A DNA stretch of 64,000 bases, from contig VGLJ01000008.1 of NCBI GenBank assembly GCA_016866775.1, positions 1 to 64,000 on the forward strand, given 5' to 3'. Shown piece by piece: positions 57,453 to 64,000 of the stretch. This DNA is from Candidatus Rokuibacteriota bacterium (lineage in GTDB: Bacteria > Methylomirabilota > Methylomirabilia > Rokubacteriales > CSP1-6). The notes under the pieces were generated by a model that was given only the letters and a program-made list of their open reading frames with translations, was not told the DNA's origin and searched no databases. Every line of letters begins with the position of its first letter. Position 1 is the stretch's first letter. Made by a program: the position numbers and the translations under genes.

Positions 57453-58325
57453 ATGAGGCTCCCGCACGAGCGCTTCGACTACTCACCCATCGCGGGCCGC
57501 AAGCCGTGGAAGCTTCCGAAGGGCGCCCGCGTCGCCGTCTGGACGATCGTCAACGTCGAGGAGTGGGACATCGAGAAACCGATGGCGCGGCAGTACCTCA
57601 CCGCGCCGCAAGGGGTCGTCACCATTCCCGATATCCCGAACTGGGCGTGGCACGACTACGGGATGCGCGTGGGGTTCTGGCGGATGCTCGAGGCGCTGAC
57701 GAAGCGGAAGCTCCGCGCGACCGCGTCGATCAACGCCGGCGTGTGCACGAGCTACCGCCCGGTCGCGCAGGCGATGCTCGACGCCGGGTGGGAGTTCATG
57801 GGGCACGGCGTGAAGCAGGGCGCCATGCACATCCAGCCCGATCAGCGCCAGACGATCCGCGACTCGATCCGCCTCCTGAAGGAGTTCACCGGCAAGAAGC
57901 CGAAGGGCTGGATGGGCCCGGGCCTCACGGAGACGTTCGAGACGCTCGACCTCCTCGCCGAGGAAGGCATCGAGTACGTCACGGACTGGGTGAACGACGA
58001 CCAGCCGTACGAGATCCGCACCACGGCCGGCCCGCTCGTCTCGGTGCCGTACACGCTCGAGCTCAACGACATCCCGGTGATGGTCATCCAGCACCAGGTC
58101 GCGGACGAATGGGTGCGCCGCTGCAAGGACCAGTTCGACCGGCTCTACGCCGAGGGTGCCAGGAACCCGCGCGTGATGGCGATCGCCGTCCACCCGTACA
58201 ACTCCGGCGTCCCGCACCGCATCAAGTACTTCGAGGCGGTGTACGACTACATGCGCAAGAAGAAGGGCGTGTGGCTCACGACGGGCGAGGAGATCTACGA
58301 GTGGTACAAGATCCAGAAGTGGTAG
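57453..58325 (+). CDS. Polysaccharide deacetylase-family protein (PuuE-like)
   Basis: A 290-aa NodB-homology protein, closest in layout to the PuuE-type allantoinase/deacetylase branch: VAVWTIVNVEEWDIE at the first motif, ATASINAGVC, GWEFMGHGVKQGAMH and AIAVHPYNSGVPHRIKYFEAV. The classical TFDD and HxxxH metal motifs are not clearly kept, so a different amidohydrolase activity is probable. No signal peptide. Homologues often lie next to Liv-type importers, and here it is divergent from livH, which suggests that it works on the imported compound. Confidence 0.85.
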   Translation: MRLPHERFDYSPIAGRKPWKLPKGARVAVWTIVNVEEWDIEKPMARQYLTAPQGVVTIPDIPNWAWHDYGMRVGFWRMLEALTKRKLRATASINAGVCTSYRPVAQAMLDAGWEFMGHGVKQGAMHIQPDQRQTIRDSIRLLKEFTGKKPKGWMGPGLTETFETLDLLAEEGIEYVTDWVNDDQPYEIRTTAGPLVSVPYTLELNDIPVMVIQHQVADEWVRRCKDQFDRLYAEGARNPRVMAIAVHPYNSGVPHRIKYFEAVYDYMRKKKGVWLTTGEEIYEWYKIQKW

Positions 58326-58432
58326 CCGGGCGGAGCGGCGGCGGGGTGCTCGCGGGGTGCTCTGACCCCCGACCGTCAGGCCCGCGTTCTGGCCTTGGCG
58401 GCTATGTCCATCGACGGTAACTCCGCCTGCGC
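58326..58432. repeat. Degenerate palindromic element F (intergenic)
   Basis: The gap holds a head-to-tail 11-base repeat (GCGGGGTGCTC at 58341 and 58352) that runs into CTCTGACCCCCGACC (58360-58374), identical to the first bases of the inner part of element B in ligD. TTCTGGCC and TCCATCG also occur in both, in different order. GGCGGAG (58329) and CTCCGCC (58421) could be remains of the arms. It seems to be a decayed relative of element B. Confidence 0.6.
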
Positions 58433-58846
58433 CTACAGTCCCCAGCTCCGGATCTTCGACGGGACGATCCGGAACATCACGCGGTTCGGCGGCATCGAGC
58501 GGCCGCCCCAGAGCTTTTCCAGGCGCGGGTGGTACTTCGCGAGGAAGCGCTCGACCAGCGCGCGGCGCTCCGGCGTGTCCTGAAGGAACTCCGCGCGGCC
58601 CTGCACGATCACCCCGCTGATCTCCTTGTTCGCGCCCACCGATTCGGCGGCCACGCTCACGCGAGGGTCGCGGCGCAGGTTCTTCACCTTCTGCAGGCCG
58701 TCGACGCTGATCATCGTCAGCGACGCCGGGTCGTGCAGGAACCACATCGGCATCGCGAGCGGCGCGCCGTCCGCCTGGAGCGTCGCGAGCACGACCACTT
58801 CCTTCGTCGAGAGGTAGCGCTGGACCGCGGCGTCGGTAAGCGACAT
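58433..58846 (-). CDS. Pyridoxamine 5'-phosphate oxidase-like FMN/F420 protein
   Basis: A 137-aa split-barrel protein of the PNPOx superfamily: VVVLATLQADGAPLAMPMWFLHD, a cofactor-binding strand KNLRRDPRVSVAAES and VIVQGRAEFLQD. It is the size of FMN- or F420-binding members that reduce small molecules or haem, not of true PdxH. ATG 58846 follows the kup stop by two bases, so it is co-transcribed with the potassium transporter. Confidence 0.82.
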   Translation of the reverse strand: MSLTDAAVQRYLSTKEVVVLATLQADGAPLAMPMWFLHDPASLTMISVDGLQKVKNLRRDPRVSVAAESVGANKEISGVIVQGRAEFLQDTPERRALVERFLAKYHPRLEKLWGGRSMPPNRVMFRIVPSKIRSWGL

Positions 58847-58848
58847 GG

Positions 58849-60753
58849 TCAGAACTCCACCTGCATCCCGAGCTCGACGACGCGCGTCGGCGGGATGCCG
58901 AAGAACTGCGTGGCGGGGCGGGCGTTGCGCGCGAGGAACGCGTAGAGCAGCTTGCGCCACCTCATCATCGACGTCCGTCCCGTCGGCAGGAGCGTCGGGC
59001 GGCCGAGGTAGTACGTGACGTCGTCGTCGTCGATGTTCTCGAATGTCTCGCGGCAGCACCGTGAGACGACGGTGGCGACGTTCGGCGTCTCCATGAATCC
59101 GTAGCGCGCCACCACTCTGAAGAAGCCGTTCGGCAACGGCTCGACGCTCAGACGCTCGTTCTCCGGCACGATCGACAGGAAGATGATGCGCTCGTGCAGC
59201 ACCTTGTTGTGGCGGAGGTGATGGACGAGCACTTCGGGCGTGCCGCCGGTGTGCGCGGTGAGGAACACCGCGGTGCCGGGCACGCGGTGCGGCCGGCGCT
59301 CCTCCACCTCGGCGAAGAACCGCTCGACCGGGAGCGAGCGGCCCGTCAGCACGCGCGTGAGGTTGCGCGTGCCGCGCCGCCACGTCGTCATCAGCAGGAA
59401 GACGCCTGCGGCGATGACGATCGGCACCCAGCCGCCGTGGAGGATCTTCAGCAGGTTCGCCGCGAAGAACGCGAGCTCGACCGTGAGGAAGACCGCGGTC
59501 AGGGCGCCGGCACGCAGCCGCGACCAGCGCCAGCGCGTGCGCGCGACCACGTAGAACAGCAGGCTCGTGACGGCCATCGTGCCGGTCACGGCGATGCCGT
59601 AGGCGGCGCCCAGCGCGCTCGAGGAGCGGAACATGATCACGAGGAGCAGGCAGCCCACGGCGAGGGCGGCGTTGACCTCCGGGATGTAGATCTGTCCGTA
59701 CTCCGAGCGCGAGGTGTGGACGATGGTCAGCCGCGGCGAGTAGCCGAGCTGGATCGACTGCTGCGCCAGCGAGAACGCGCCGGAGATCAGCGCCTGCGAG
59801 GCGACGATCGCGGCGAGCGTTGCGATCGCGAGGAGGGGATAGAGGAACCAGCGCGGCGCGAGCATATAGAACGGGTTCTGCACGGCCTCTGGAATCCGCA
59901 GCACGAGCGCGCCCTGCCCGAAGTAGTTCAGGAGCAGCGCCGGGAGCACGATCGCGAACCACACCAGCCGGATCGGGCGACGCCCGAAGTGGCCCATGTC
60001 CGCGTAGAGCGCCTCGGCGCCCGTCACCGCGAGCACGACCGCGCCGAGCACCGTGAAGGCCGCGGCGCCGTGCGAGAGCGCGAAGCGCGCGGCCGACGTC
60101 GGGCTGAGTGCCAGGAGCACGCCGGGCGTGCGCGCGACCTCGGCGGCGCCGAGGATGGCGATCGTGACGAAGTACACCAGGATGACCGGCCCGAAGATGA
60201 CGCCGATGCCGGCCGTGCCGCGCCGCTGCGCGAGGAAGAGCGCGAGGAGGATCAGCGCCGAGACCGGTACGACGTAGTCCGCGAAGGCGGGTGCCACGAC
60301 TTCGAGACCTTCCATGGCGCCGAGCACCGAGATGGCGGGCGTGATGATGCCGTCGCCGAAGAGCAGCGCCGCGCCGAAGAGCCCGAGCATGACGAGCGCG
60401 GTGCGGTCGCGCGGCAGGAGCGCGAGCAGCGCCAGGATGCCGCCCTCGCCGCGGTTGTCCGCCCGCATCACGAGGCCGATGTACTTCACGCTCACGGTGA
60501 GCACGAGCGACCACACGATCGTCGAGAGGATGCCGAGCACGGCCTCCGGCGTCGCTGTCAGGCCGTACTCCGGATTGAACGCTTCGCGGAACGCGTACAG
60601 CGGGCTCGTGCCGATGTCGCCGTAGACGACGCCGAGCGCGGTGAGGCTGAGCGCGGCGAGCCGCTTGCCGGTGGGCACCTCGTGACGCGTCGGCCGGGGA
60701 CGGGTCGGCGGAGCGCCGGGCGCGACCGCCGCCGTGCCCGGGTGCGCGCTCAT
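58849..60753 (-). CDS. kup: Kup-type potassium transporter
   Basis: A 634-aa K+/H+ symporter of the KUP/HAK family. About twelve helices with the selectivity-region signature GVVYGDIGTSPLYAFREAF, ILALLALLPRD, FGDGIITPAISVLGAMEGLEV and TGAEALYADMGHFG, followed by a soluble C-terminal domain (about 480-634). It takes up potassium under low-K+ or acid conditions. ATG 60753; the longer ORF N-terminal part is antisense to the RidA-fusion gene. Upstream region to 60782 is only 29 bases, so it may share a transcript with the RidA gene. Confidence 0.94.
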   Translation of the reverse strand: MSAHPGTAAVAPGAPPTRPRPTRHEVPTGKRLAALSLTALGVVYGDIGTSPLYAFREAFNPEYGLTATPEAVLGILSTIVWSLVLTVSVKYIGLVMRADNRGEGGILALLALLPRDRTALVMLGLFGAALLFGDGIITPAISVLGAMEGLEVVAPAFADYVVPVSALILLALFLAQRRGTAGIGVIFGPVILVYFVTIAILGAAEVARTPGVLLALSPTSAARFALSHGAAAFTVLGAVVLAVTGAEALYADMGHFGRRPIRLVWFAIVLPALLLNYFGQGALVLRIPEAVQNPFYMLAPRWFLYPLLAIATLAAIVASQALISGAFSLAQQSIQLGYSPRLTIVHTSRSEYGQIYIPEVNAALAVGCLLLVIMFRSSSALGAAYGIAVTGTMAVTSLLFYVVARTRWRWSRLRAGALTAVFLTVELAFFAANLLKILHGGWVPIVIAAGVFLLMTTWRRGTRNLTRVLTGRSLPVERFFAEVEERRPHRVPGTAVFLTAHTGGTPEVLVHHLRHNKVLHERIIFLSIVPENERLSVEPLPNGFFRVVARYGFMETPNVATVVSRCCRETFENIDDDDVTYYLGRPTLLPTGRTSMMRWRKLLYAFLARNARPATQFFGIPPTRVVELGMQVEF

Positions 60754-60782
60754 GGCCTCAGCGTACCGCGCGCGGCGAGCGA

Positions 60783-62000
60783 CTACCCGACGGGATCGGT
60801 GGGATCGGGCCCGAGCTCCTCGATGTCCTTGCCCGCGCCCTTCACCGCGCTGACCTCGATTTCGACCAGCAACTCGGGCCGCGCGAGGCCCGTGATCCGG
60901 CAACCGGTCGCCGCGGGACGGCTGCGCGCGAAGTAGCCCGGGCCCTGGCCGTGCGGGCGATTGACGTGAGCGCTGCCGACGGTAAACGTCTCGCGGCGGA
61001 CGACGTCGTCCAGCGACGATCCGAGCTGCTCCAGCGACCACTGCACGGTCTGCATCGCGTGGTCGTACTGCGCGGCCCAATCATCGGGCGACTGGATCTC
61101 GCCGGCCGCGTCGAGATCCGTGCAGCCGCTCATGTAGATCCGGTCGCCGACCTGGACCGCGCGCGCGTAGCCGCGCGGCTTCTCGCGCTCGCGCTGCGTG
61201 TAGAGATCGCGCCGCGTCTTCGACGCGCCGATGACCGCCTCCGCTTCGATCTCCACGAGCATGTCGGGACGGAGCAGCGCCGGGATGCCGAGCGTGGTCG
61301 AGGTGGGGCGCACGTCCTTCACCGCCTCGAGCCACGCGCGCGTGTAGCCCGCCATCTGCGAGAGGTCGGTGAAGAAGCTCTTCGTGTAGACGAGGTCGGC
61401 CGGCGTGCCGCCCGCCTCCTCCAGCGCCGCGAAGATCGTGTCCATCGTCGCCCGCGTCTGGCGATAGAGGTCGCCCGGGCTCTCGACGCCGCCGCGCGCG
61501 TTCATGGCGGTGGTGCCGGAGATGAACACGCGGTCGCCGACGCGGAGCGCGCGTGAGTACGCGTACTGCTCTTCCGTCACGCGACCGGAGCTGACGCGGC
61601 GCCCATTCTTGCCCGCGCCGTCGACCGCGTCGAGCTCGATCTCGATGAGCTGCGTCGGCTGCGCGAGGCCGACGACCTGGACCAGCGTGGCCGCCGGCCG
61701 CGCGTCACGGAAGCGCCGGGCGACGGCGCGCGCGGCCTCGTCGGCGACCGACACGTCCGTCACGTACATCCGGTTCCGCACGACGTCGTCGAACGTCGCG
61801 CCGGCCTTCGCGAGGCTCCACTCGGCGATCGCCATGATGGCGTCGACCTGCGTGACGACGTCGCCCACGCCCACGACGCTCTGCTGCCGGTCGATCGCGG
61901 TCGTGCCGGCCTGGAGGACGGTGTCGCCGACGCGCACGGCGCGTGAGTAGTGCGCGGTCCGCTCGAGCGCGCGGCCGGAAGAGACGTTGATGCGGCGCAT
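60783..62000 (-). CDS. Triple RidA-domain fusion protein
   Basis: A 405-aa protein made of three head-to-tail RidA/YjgF domains (about 1-126, 137-256, 267-386) with a period of exactly 130 residues at matching sites. RidA proteins are normally 130-aa homotrimers with active sites between subunits, so this looks like a trimer in one chain. The arginine that binds the substrate carboxylate in true imine deaminases (Arg105 in RidA) is Thr in all three (T105, T235, T365), so the activity is likely that of other Rid subgroups. Followed by kup and preceded by an MFS transporter gene three bases away. Confidence 0.88.
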   Translation of the reverse strand: MRRINVSSGRALERTAHYSRAVRVGDTVLQAGTTAIDRQQSVVGVGDVVTQVDAIMAIAEWSLAKAGATFDDVVRNRMYVTDVSVADEAARAVARRFRDARPAATLVQVVGLAQPTQLIEIELDAVDGAGKNGRRVSSGRVTEEQYAYSRALRVGDRVFISGTTAMNARGGVESPGDLYRQTRATMDTIFAALEEAGGTPADLVYTKSFFTDLSQMAGYTRAWLEAVKDVRPTSTTLGIPALLRPDMLVEIEAEAVIGASKTRRDLYTQREREKPRGYARAVQVGDRIYMSGCTDLDAAGEIQSPDDWAAQYDHAMQTVQWSLEQLGSSLDDVVRRETFTVGSAHVNRPHGQGPGYFARSRPAATGCRITGLARPELLVEIEVSAVKGAGKDIEELGPDPTDPVG

Positions 62001-62003
62001 CGC

Positions 62004-63260
62004 TCAGCTCGTCGCGGACGCGGACGCGGCGCGCCAGACGCGGCGCTTGCCGGTGTCGACCCTGAACGCGGTGATGGCGGCGCCGAAGAGGAACAGGCAC
62101 GCGAGGACGAACGCGGCGCCGTAGCCGCCGGTCGTCTCGAACATCGCGCCGGCGAGCCACGAGCCGATCGCCGAGCCCGTCTGGTGCACGAGGAAGATCA
62201 CGCCGAGCACGCGGCTCACCGAGTAGCGGCCCCAGATGTCGGCGGTGAGCGCGGACGTCATCGAGCCCGTCCCCGACATCGTGATGCCGCCGAGGATGGA
62301 GACGACGATGATCGCCGCCGGGTTGTCGCGGATCAGGAAGAAGCCGGAGAAGATCAGGATCCGCCCGGCGTAGATCGAGGCGAGCACGGGCCGCCGTCCG
62401 ATGCGGTCGGAGATCAATCCGAGGATCATCGTGCCGCCGATCGCCGAGGCGCCGAGCACGCCGATCGCCCACGACGCGAACATCGGCGTGTAGCCGTGGT
62501 CGGTGAGCATCGGCACGCCGTGCGACGAGAGCAGGCTCATCGAGAACCCGCACGTGAAGAACGAGCCCCCGAGCTGCCAGAAGGCGAGCGTCTGCATCGC
62601 TTCGGTCGCCGTCACGCGCTTCGCGGCCGCCGCCGTGGCCGCCGGCTCGGGCTGGCCGCCGTCGACGCCGAGCCCCATCGATTCGGGTGACTCACGCACG
62701 ATCCACAGCGCGATCGGCAGGATGATGACGAGCACGCCGACGCCGATGAGCATGTACGCCGACCGCCACCCGAGGTTGAGGATCAGCCACGTCACGATCG
62801 GCACGAGCAGGCTCATCCCCACCATCGACGCGCTCGCGAGCGTCGAGAGCGCGGTGCCGCGGCGCTTGCTGAACCATCGCGCGGTGACGCCGGAGGCGAG
62901 CACGGGGCCGCACAGCGCGAGCCCGAACGAGAGCAGCACGCCGTAGACGGCGAAGAACTCCCAGAAGTTCCGGACCAGTCCGGTGAGGAGGAGCGATGCC
63001 ACGAGAATCAGCGCTCCCGCCGACGCGGTCAGGCGCGCGCCGAATCGGTCGAGGATGACGCCGGTCAGCGGCCCGAACAGACCGTAGAGGAACAGGCTGA
63101 CCGCGATGACGATGGAGAACGTCGCGCGGTCGAGCCCGAGGTCCGCGGTGATCGGCTTCAGGAACGGCCCGACGGCGTGCCGGATGCCGGTGGAGGTGAG
63201 CGTCATGAAGGAGAAGCCGGCGACCACCCACCATCCGTAGAACACCGCTGGTTTGCGCAT
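62004..63260 (-). CDS. MFS transporter (OFA-like)
   Basis: Major facilitator of 418 aa with twelve helices, similar to the oxalate/formate antiporter and monocarboxylate group. Loops LTGVILDRFGARLTASAG (2-3) and LGLISDRIGRRPVLASIY (8-9) are conserved. It starts FYGWWVVAGFSFMTLTSTGIRHAVGPFLKPI. Substrate probably a carboxylate. Its stop is three bases from the triple RidA start, so import and RidA action on the same compound is plausible. Confidence 0.9.
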   Translation of the reverse strand: MRKPAVFYGWWVVAGFSFMTLTSTGIRHAVGPFLKPITADLGLDRATFSIVIAVSLFLYGLFGPLTGVILDRFGARLTASAGALILVASLLLTGLVRNFWEFFAVYGVLLSFGLALCGPVLASGVTARWFSKRRGTALSTLASASMVGMSLLVPIVTWLILNLGWRSAYMLIGVGVLVIILPIALWIVRESPESMGLGVDGGQPEPAATAAAAKRVTATEAMQTLAFWQLGGSFFTCGFSMSLLSSHGVPMLTDHGYTPMFASWAIGVLGASAIGGTMILGLISDRIGRRPVLASIYAGRILIFSGFFLIRDNPAAIIVVSILGGITMSGTGSMTSALTADIWGRYSVSRVLGVIFLVHQTGSAIGSWLAGAMFETTGGYGAAFVLACLFLFGAAITAFRVDTGKRRVWRAASASATS

Positions 63261-63291
63261 GTATGCCGACTATAACCGTAGAATCGGAATT
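63261..63291. promoter_or_regulatory. Overlapping divergent -10 elements before MFS and NagZ genes
   Basis: ACTATAAC (63269-63276) gives TATAAC on the plus strand and TATAGT on the minus strand, overlapping as at 57437. Both start codons are within about 15 bases. No good -35 hexamers are found. Confidence 0.35.
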
Positions 63292-64000
63292 ATGACGAGC
63301 CGCCCCGGAGAAGGTCTCGCGGTCGGCTTCGAGGGGACGCGCATTCCCGACGCCGTGGCGGCGCTCGCCGAGCGGTCAGGGCTCGGTGGCCTCGTGTTGT
63401 TCACCCGCAACTGCCCGGACGTCGAGAGCGTCCTCGCGCAGACGAAAGCCGCACGAGCGCTCGGTCCCGACGTGCTCGTGATGGTCGACCACGAGGGCGG
63501 GCGCGTGCACCGCCTGCCCGAGCCCTTCACGCGGTTCCCGCCGGCGGCGGCGATCGGACGCGCCGGCGACCCGCGACTCGCCGCCGCGGTCGCGCGAGCG
63601 ATGGCGCGCGAGCTCCGCGCCGCCGGGTTCGACTCGGGGATCGCGCCCGTCCTCGACTGTCTCTTCGACCCCGCGAGCACGGTGATCGGCGAGCGCGCGT
63701 ACGGCGCGGCGCCCGACGAGGTCGCCGCGTGCGGCGTCGCGTTCGTCGAGGCGGCGCTGGCCGAAGGCGTCATTCCCGTCGCGAAGCACTTCCCCGGGCA
63801 CGGACGCACGCCGCTCGACTCACATCGCGAGCTGCCCGAGGTCGGCGCGAGCAACGACGAGCTCACCCGTGGTGACCTCGTTCCCTTCCGCGCCGCGCTC
63901 GACGCCGGCTGTCCCGCGGTGCTCGTCGCGCACGTCCGGTATCGCGCCCTCGATCCGACGTTGCCGGCATCGCTCTCACCCGCGATCATCGGCGGTCTGC
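63292..64000 (+). CDS. NagZ-like beta-N-acetylhexosaminidase, 3' end cut by window
   Basis: Open to the window end, so missing from the ORF track. Glycoside hydrolase family 3 N-terminal barrel: LVLFTRNCPDVESV, VMVDHEGGRVHRLPEPFTRFPP, and the NagZ signature AKHFPGHGRTPLDSHRELPEV, whose His-Asp pair acts as acid/base in this family. It removes N-acetylglucosamine from muropeptides during cell-wall recycling. The catalytic Asp region further on reads VLVAHVRYRALDP, with the usual Met replaced by Val (AHVxY). At least 236 residues are present. Confidence 0.88.
   Translation, partial: MTSRPGEGLAVGFEGTRIPDAVAALAERSGLGGLVLFTRNCPDVESVLAQTKAARALGPDVLVMVDHEGGRVHRLPEPFTRFPPAAAIGRAGDPRLAAAVARAMARELRAAGFDSGIAPVLDCLFDPASTVIGERAYGAAPDEVAACGVAFVEAALAEGVIPVAKHFPGHGRTPLDSHRELPEVGASNDELTRGDLVPFRAALDAGCPAVLVAHVRYRALDPTLPASLSPAIIGGL

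Overview
The window is very GC-rich, tightly packed bacterial chromosome. Start and stop codons overlap by 4 bp (ATGA or GTGA) at many gene junctions, GTG starts are common, and no rRNA, tRNA, CRISPR array, phage gene or transposase was seen. The gene set suggests an uncultured soil or subsurface heterotroph: branched-chain amino acid type ABC importers, CaiB-type CoA transferase, acyl-CoA dehydrogenases, LVIVD-repeat lipoprotein, cyclase-family hydrolase, Ku/LigD, and Tat-exported proteins. My best guess is Candidatus Rokubacteria/Methylomirabilota, but this is inference from gene content and cannot be proved from the sequence alone.

Layout. 0.2-8.6 kb: a GAF/GGDEF diguanylate cyclase, an ExeA-like AAA ATPase, a MetE-like methyltransferase, a VapBC module, two tandem nicotinamidase-family hydrolases (one cytosolic, one Tat-exported), a Spy-like chaperone and a frameshifted exported protein. 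8.7-13.2 kb: a carbohydrate-type ABC importer operon with two tandem substrate-binding proteins and two permeases but no ATPase. 13.2-22.2 kb: peroxiredoxin, alpha/beta hydrolase, quinone oxidoreductase, GNAT/LysR divergent pair, an MFS-SIS-RluA operon, a truncated hemerythrin and a sugar isomerase. 22.2-27.5 kb: a non-homologous end-joining locus with Ku divergent from a CPBP protease-LigD operon. 27.4-35.3 kb: epoxide hydrolase/enoyl-CoA hydratase, an EamA-SET-AraC operon, a VOC-methyltransferase-cupin operon with a frameshift, and a second toxin-antitoxin module. 35.4-50.6 kb: a long catabolic run (cyclase, 3-hydroxyisobutyrate dehydrogenase-like enzyme, lipoprotein, two acyl-CoA dehydrogenases, enoyl-CoA hydratase, sulfatase, gamma-glutamyltransferase, SMP-30-like pseudogene, enolase-superfamily enzyme, 2OG-Fe(II) oxygenase, PEP-mutase-family lyase, CoA transferase, DinB protein). 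50.6-57.4 kb: a Liv importer operon on the minus strand with a second LivF. 57.5-64 kb: polysaccharide deacetylase, PNPOx-like protein, Kup K+ transporter, a three-domain RidA fusion, an MFS transporter and a NagZ-like gene running off the end.

The most unusual signal is a set of palindromic, G-rich/C-rich elements. Three have 41-46 bp inverted-repeat arms, two of them lying in frame inside coding sequences: between the ligase and polymerase domains of LigD, and three codons before the catalytic threonine of gamma-glutamyltransferase. A different, shorter hairpin family occurs twice, once in frame in the LigD N-terminus and once at the truncated end of a hemerythrin gene. They look like small non-autonomous elements that tolerate or exploit insertion into linkers of proteins, comparable in behaviour to Rickettsia palindromic elements, and I do not recognise the family.

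Other themes: both toxin-antitoxin modules carry the same control layout (TTGACG, 17 bp, -10, palindrome over the start codon, probably leaderless mRNA); three genes contain single-base frameshifts; two genes appear to start with CTG; and three convergent gene pairs share a four-base palindrome as overlapping stop codons.
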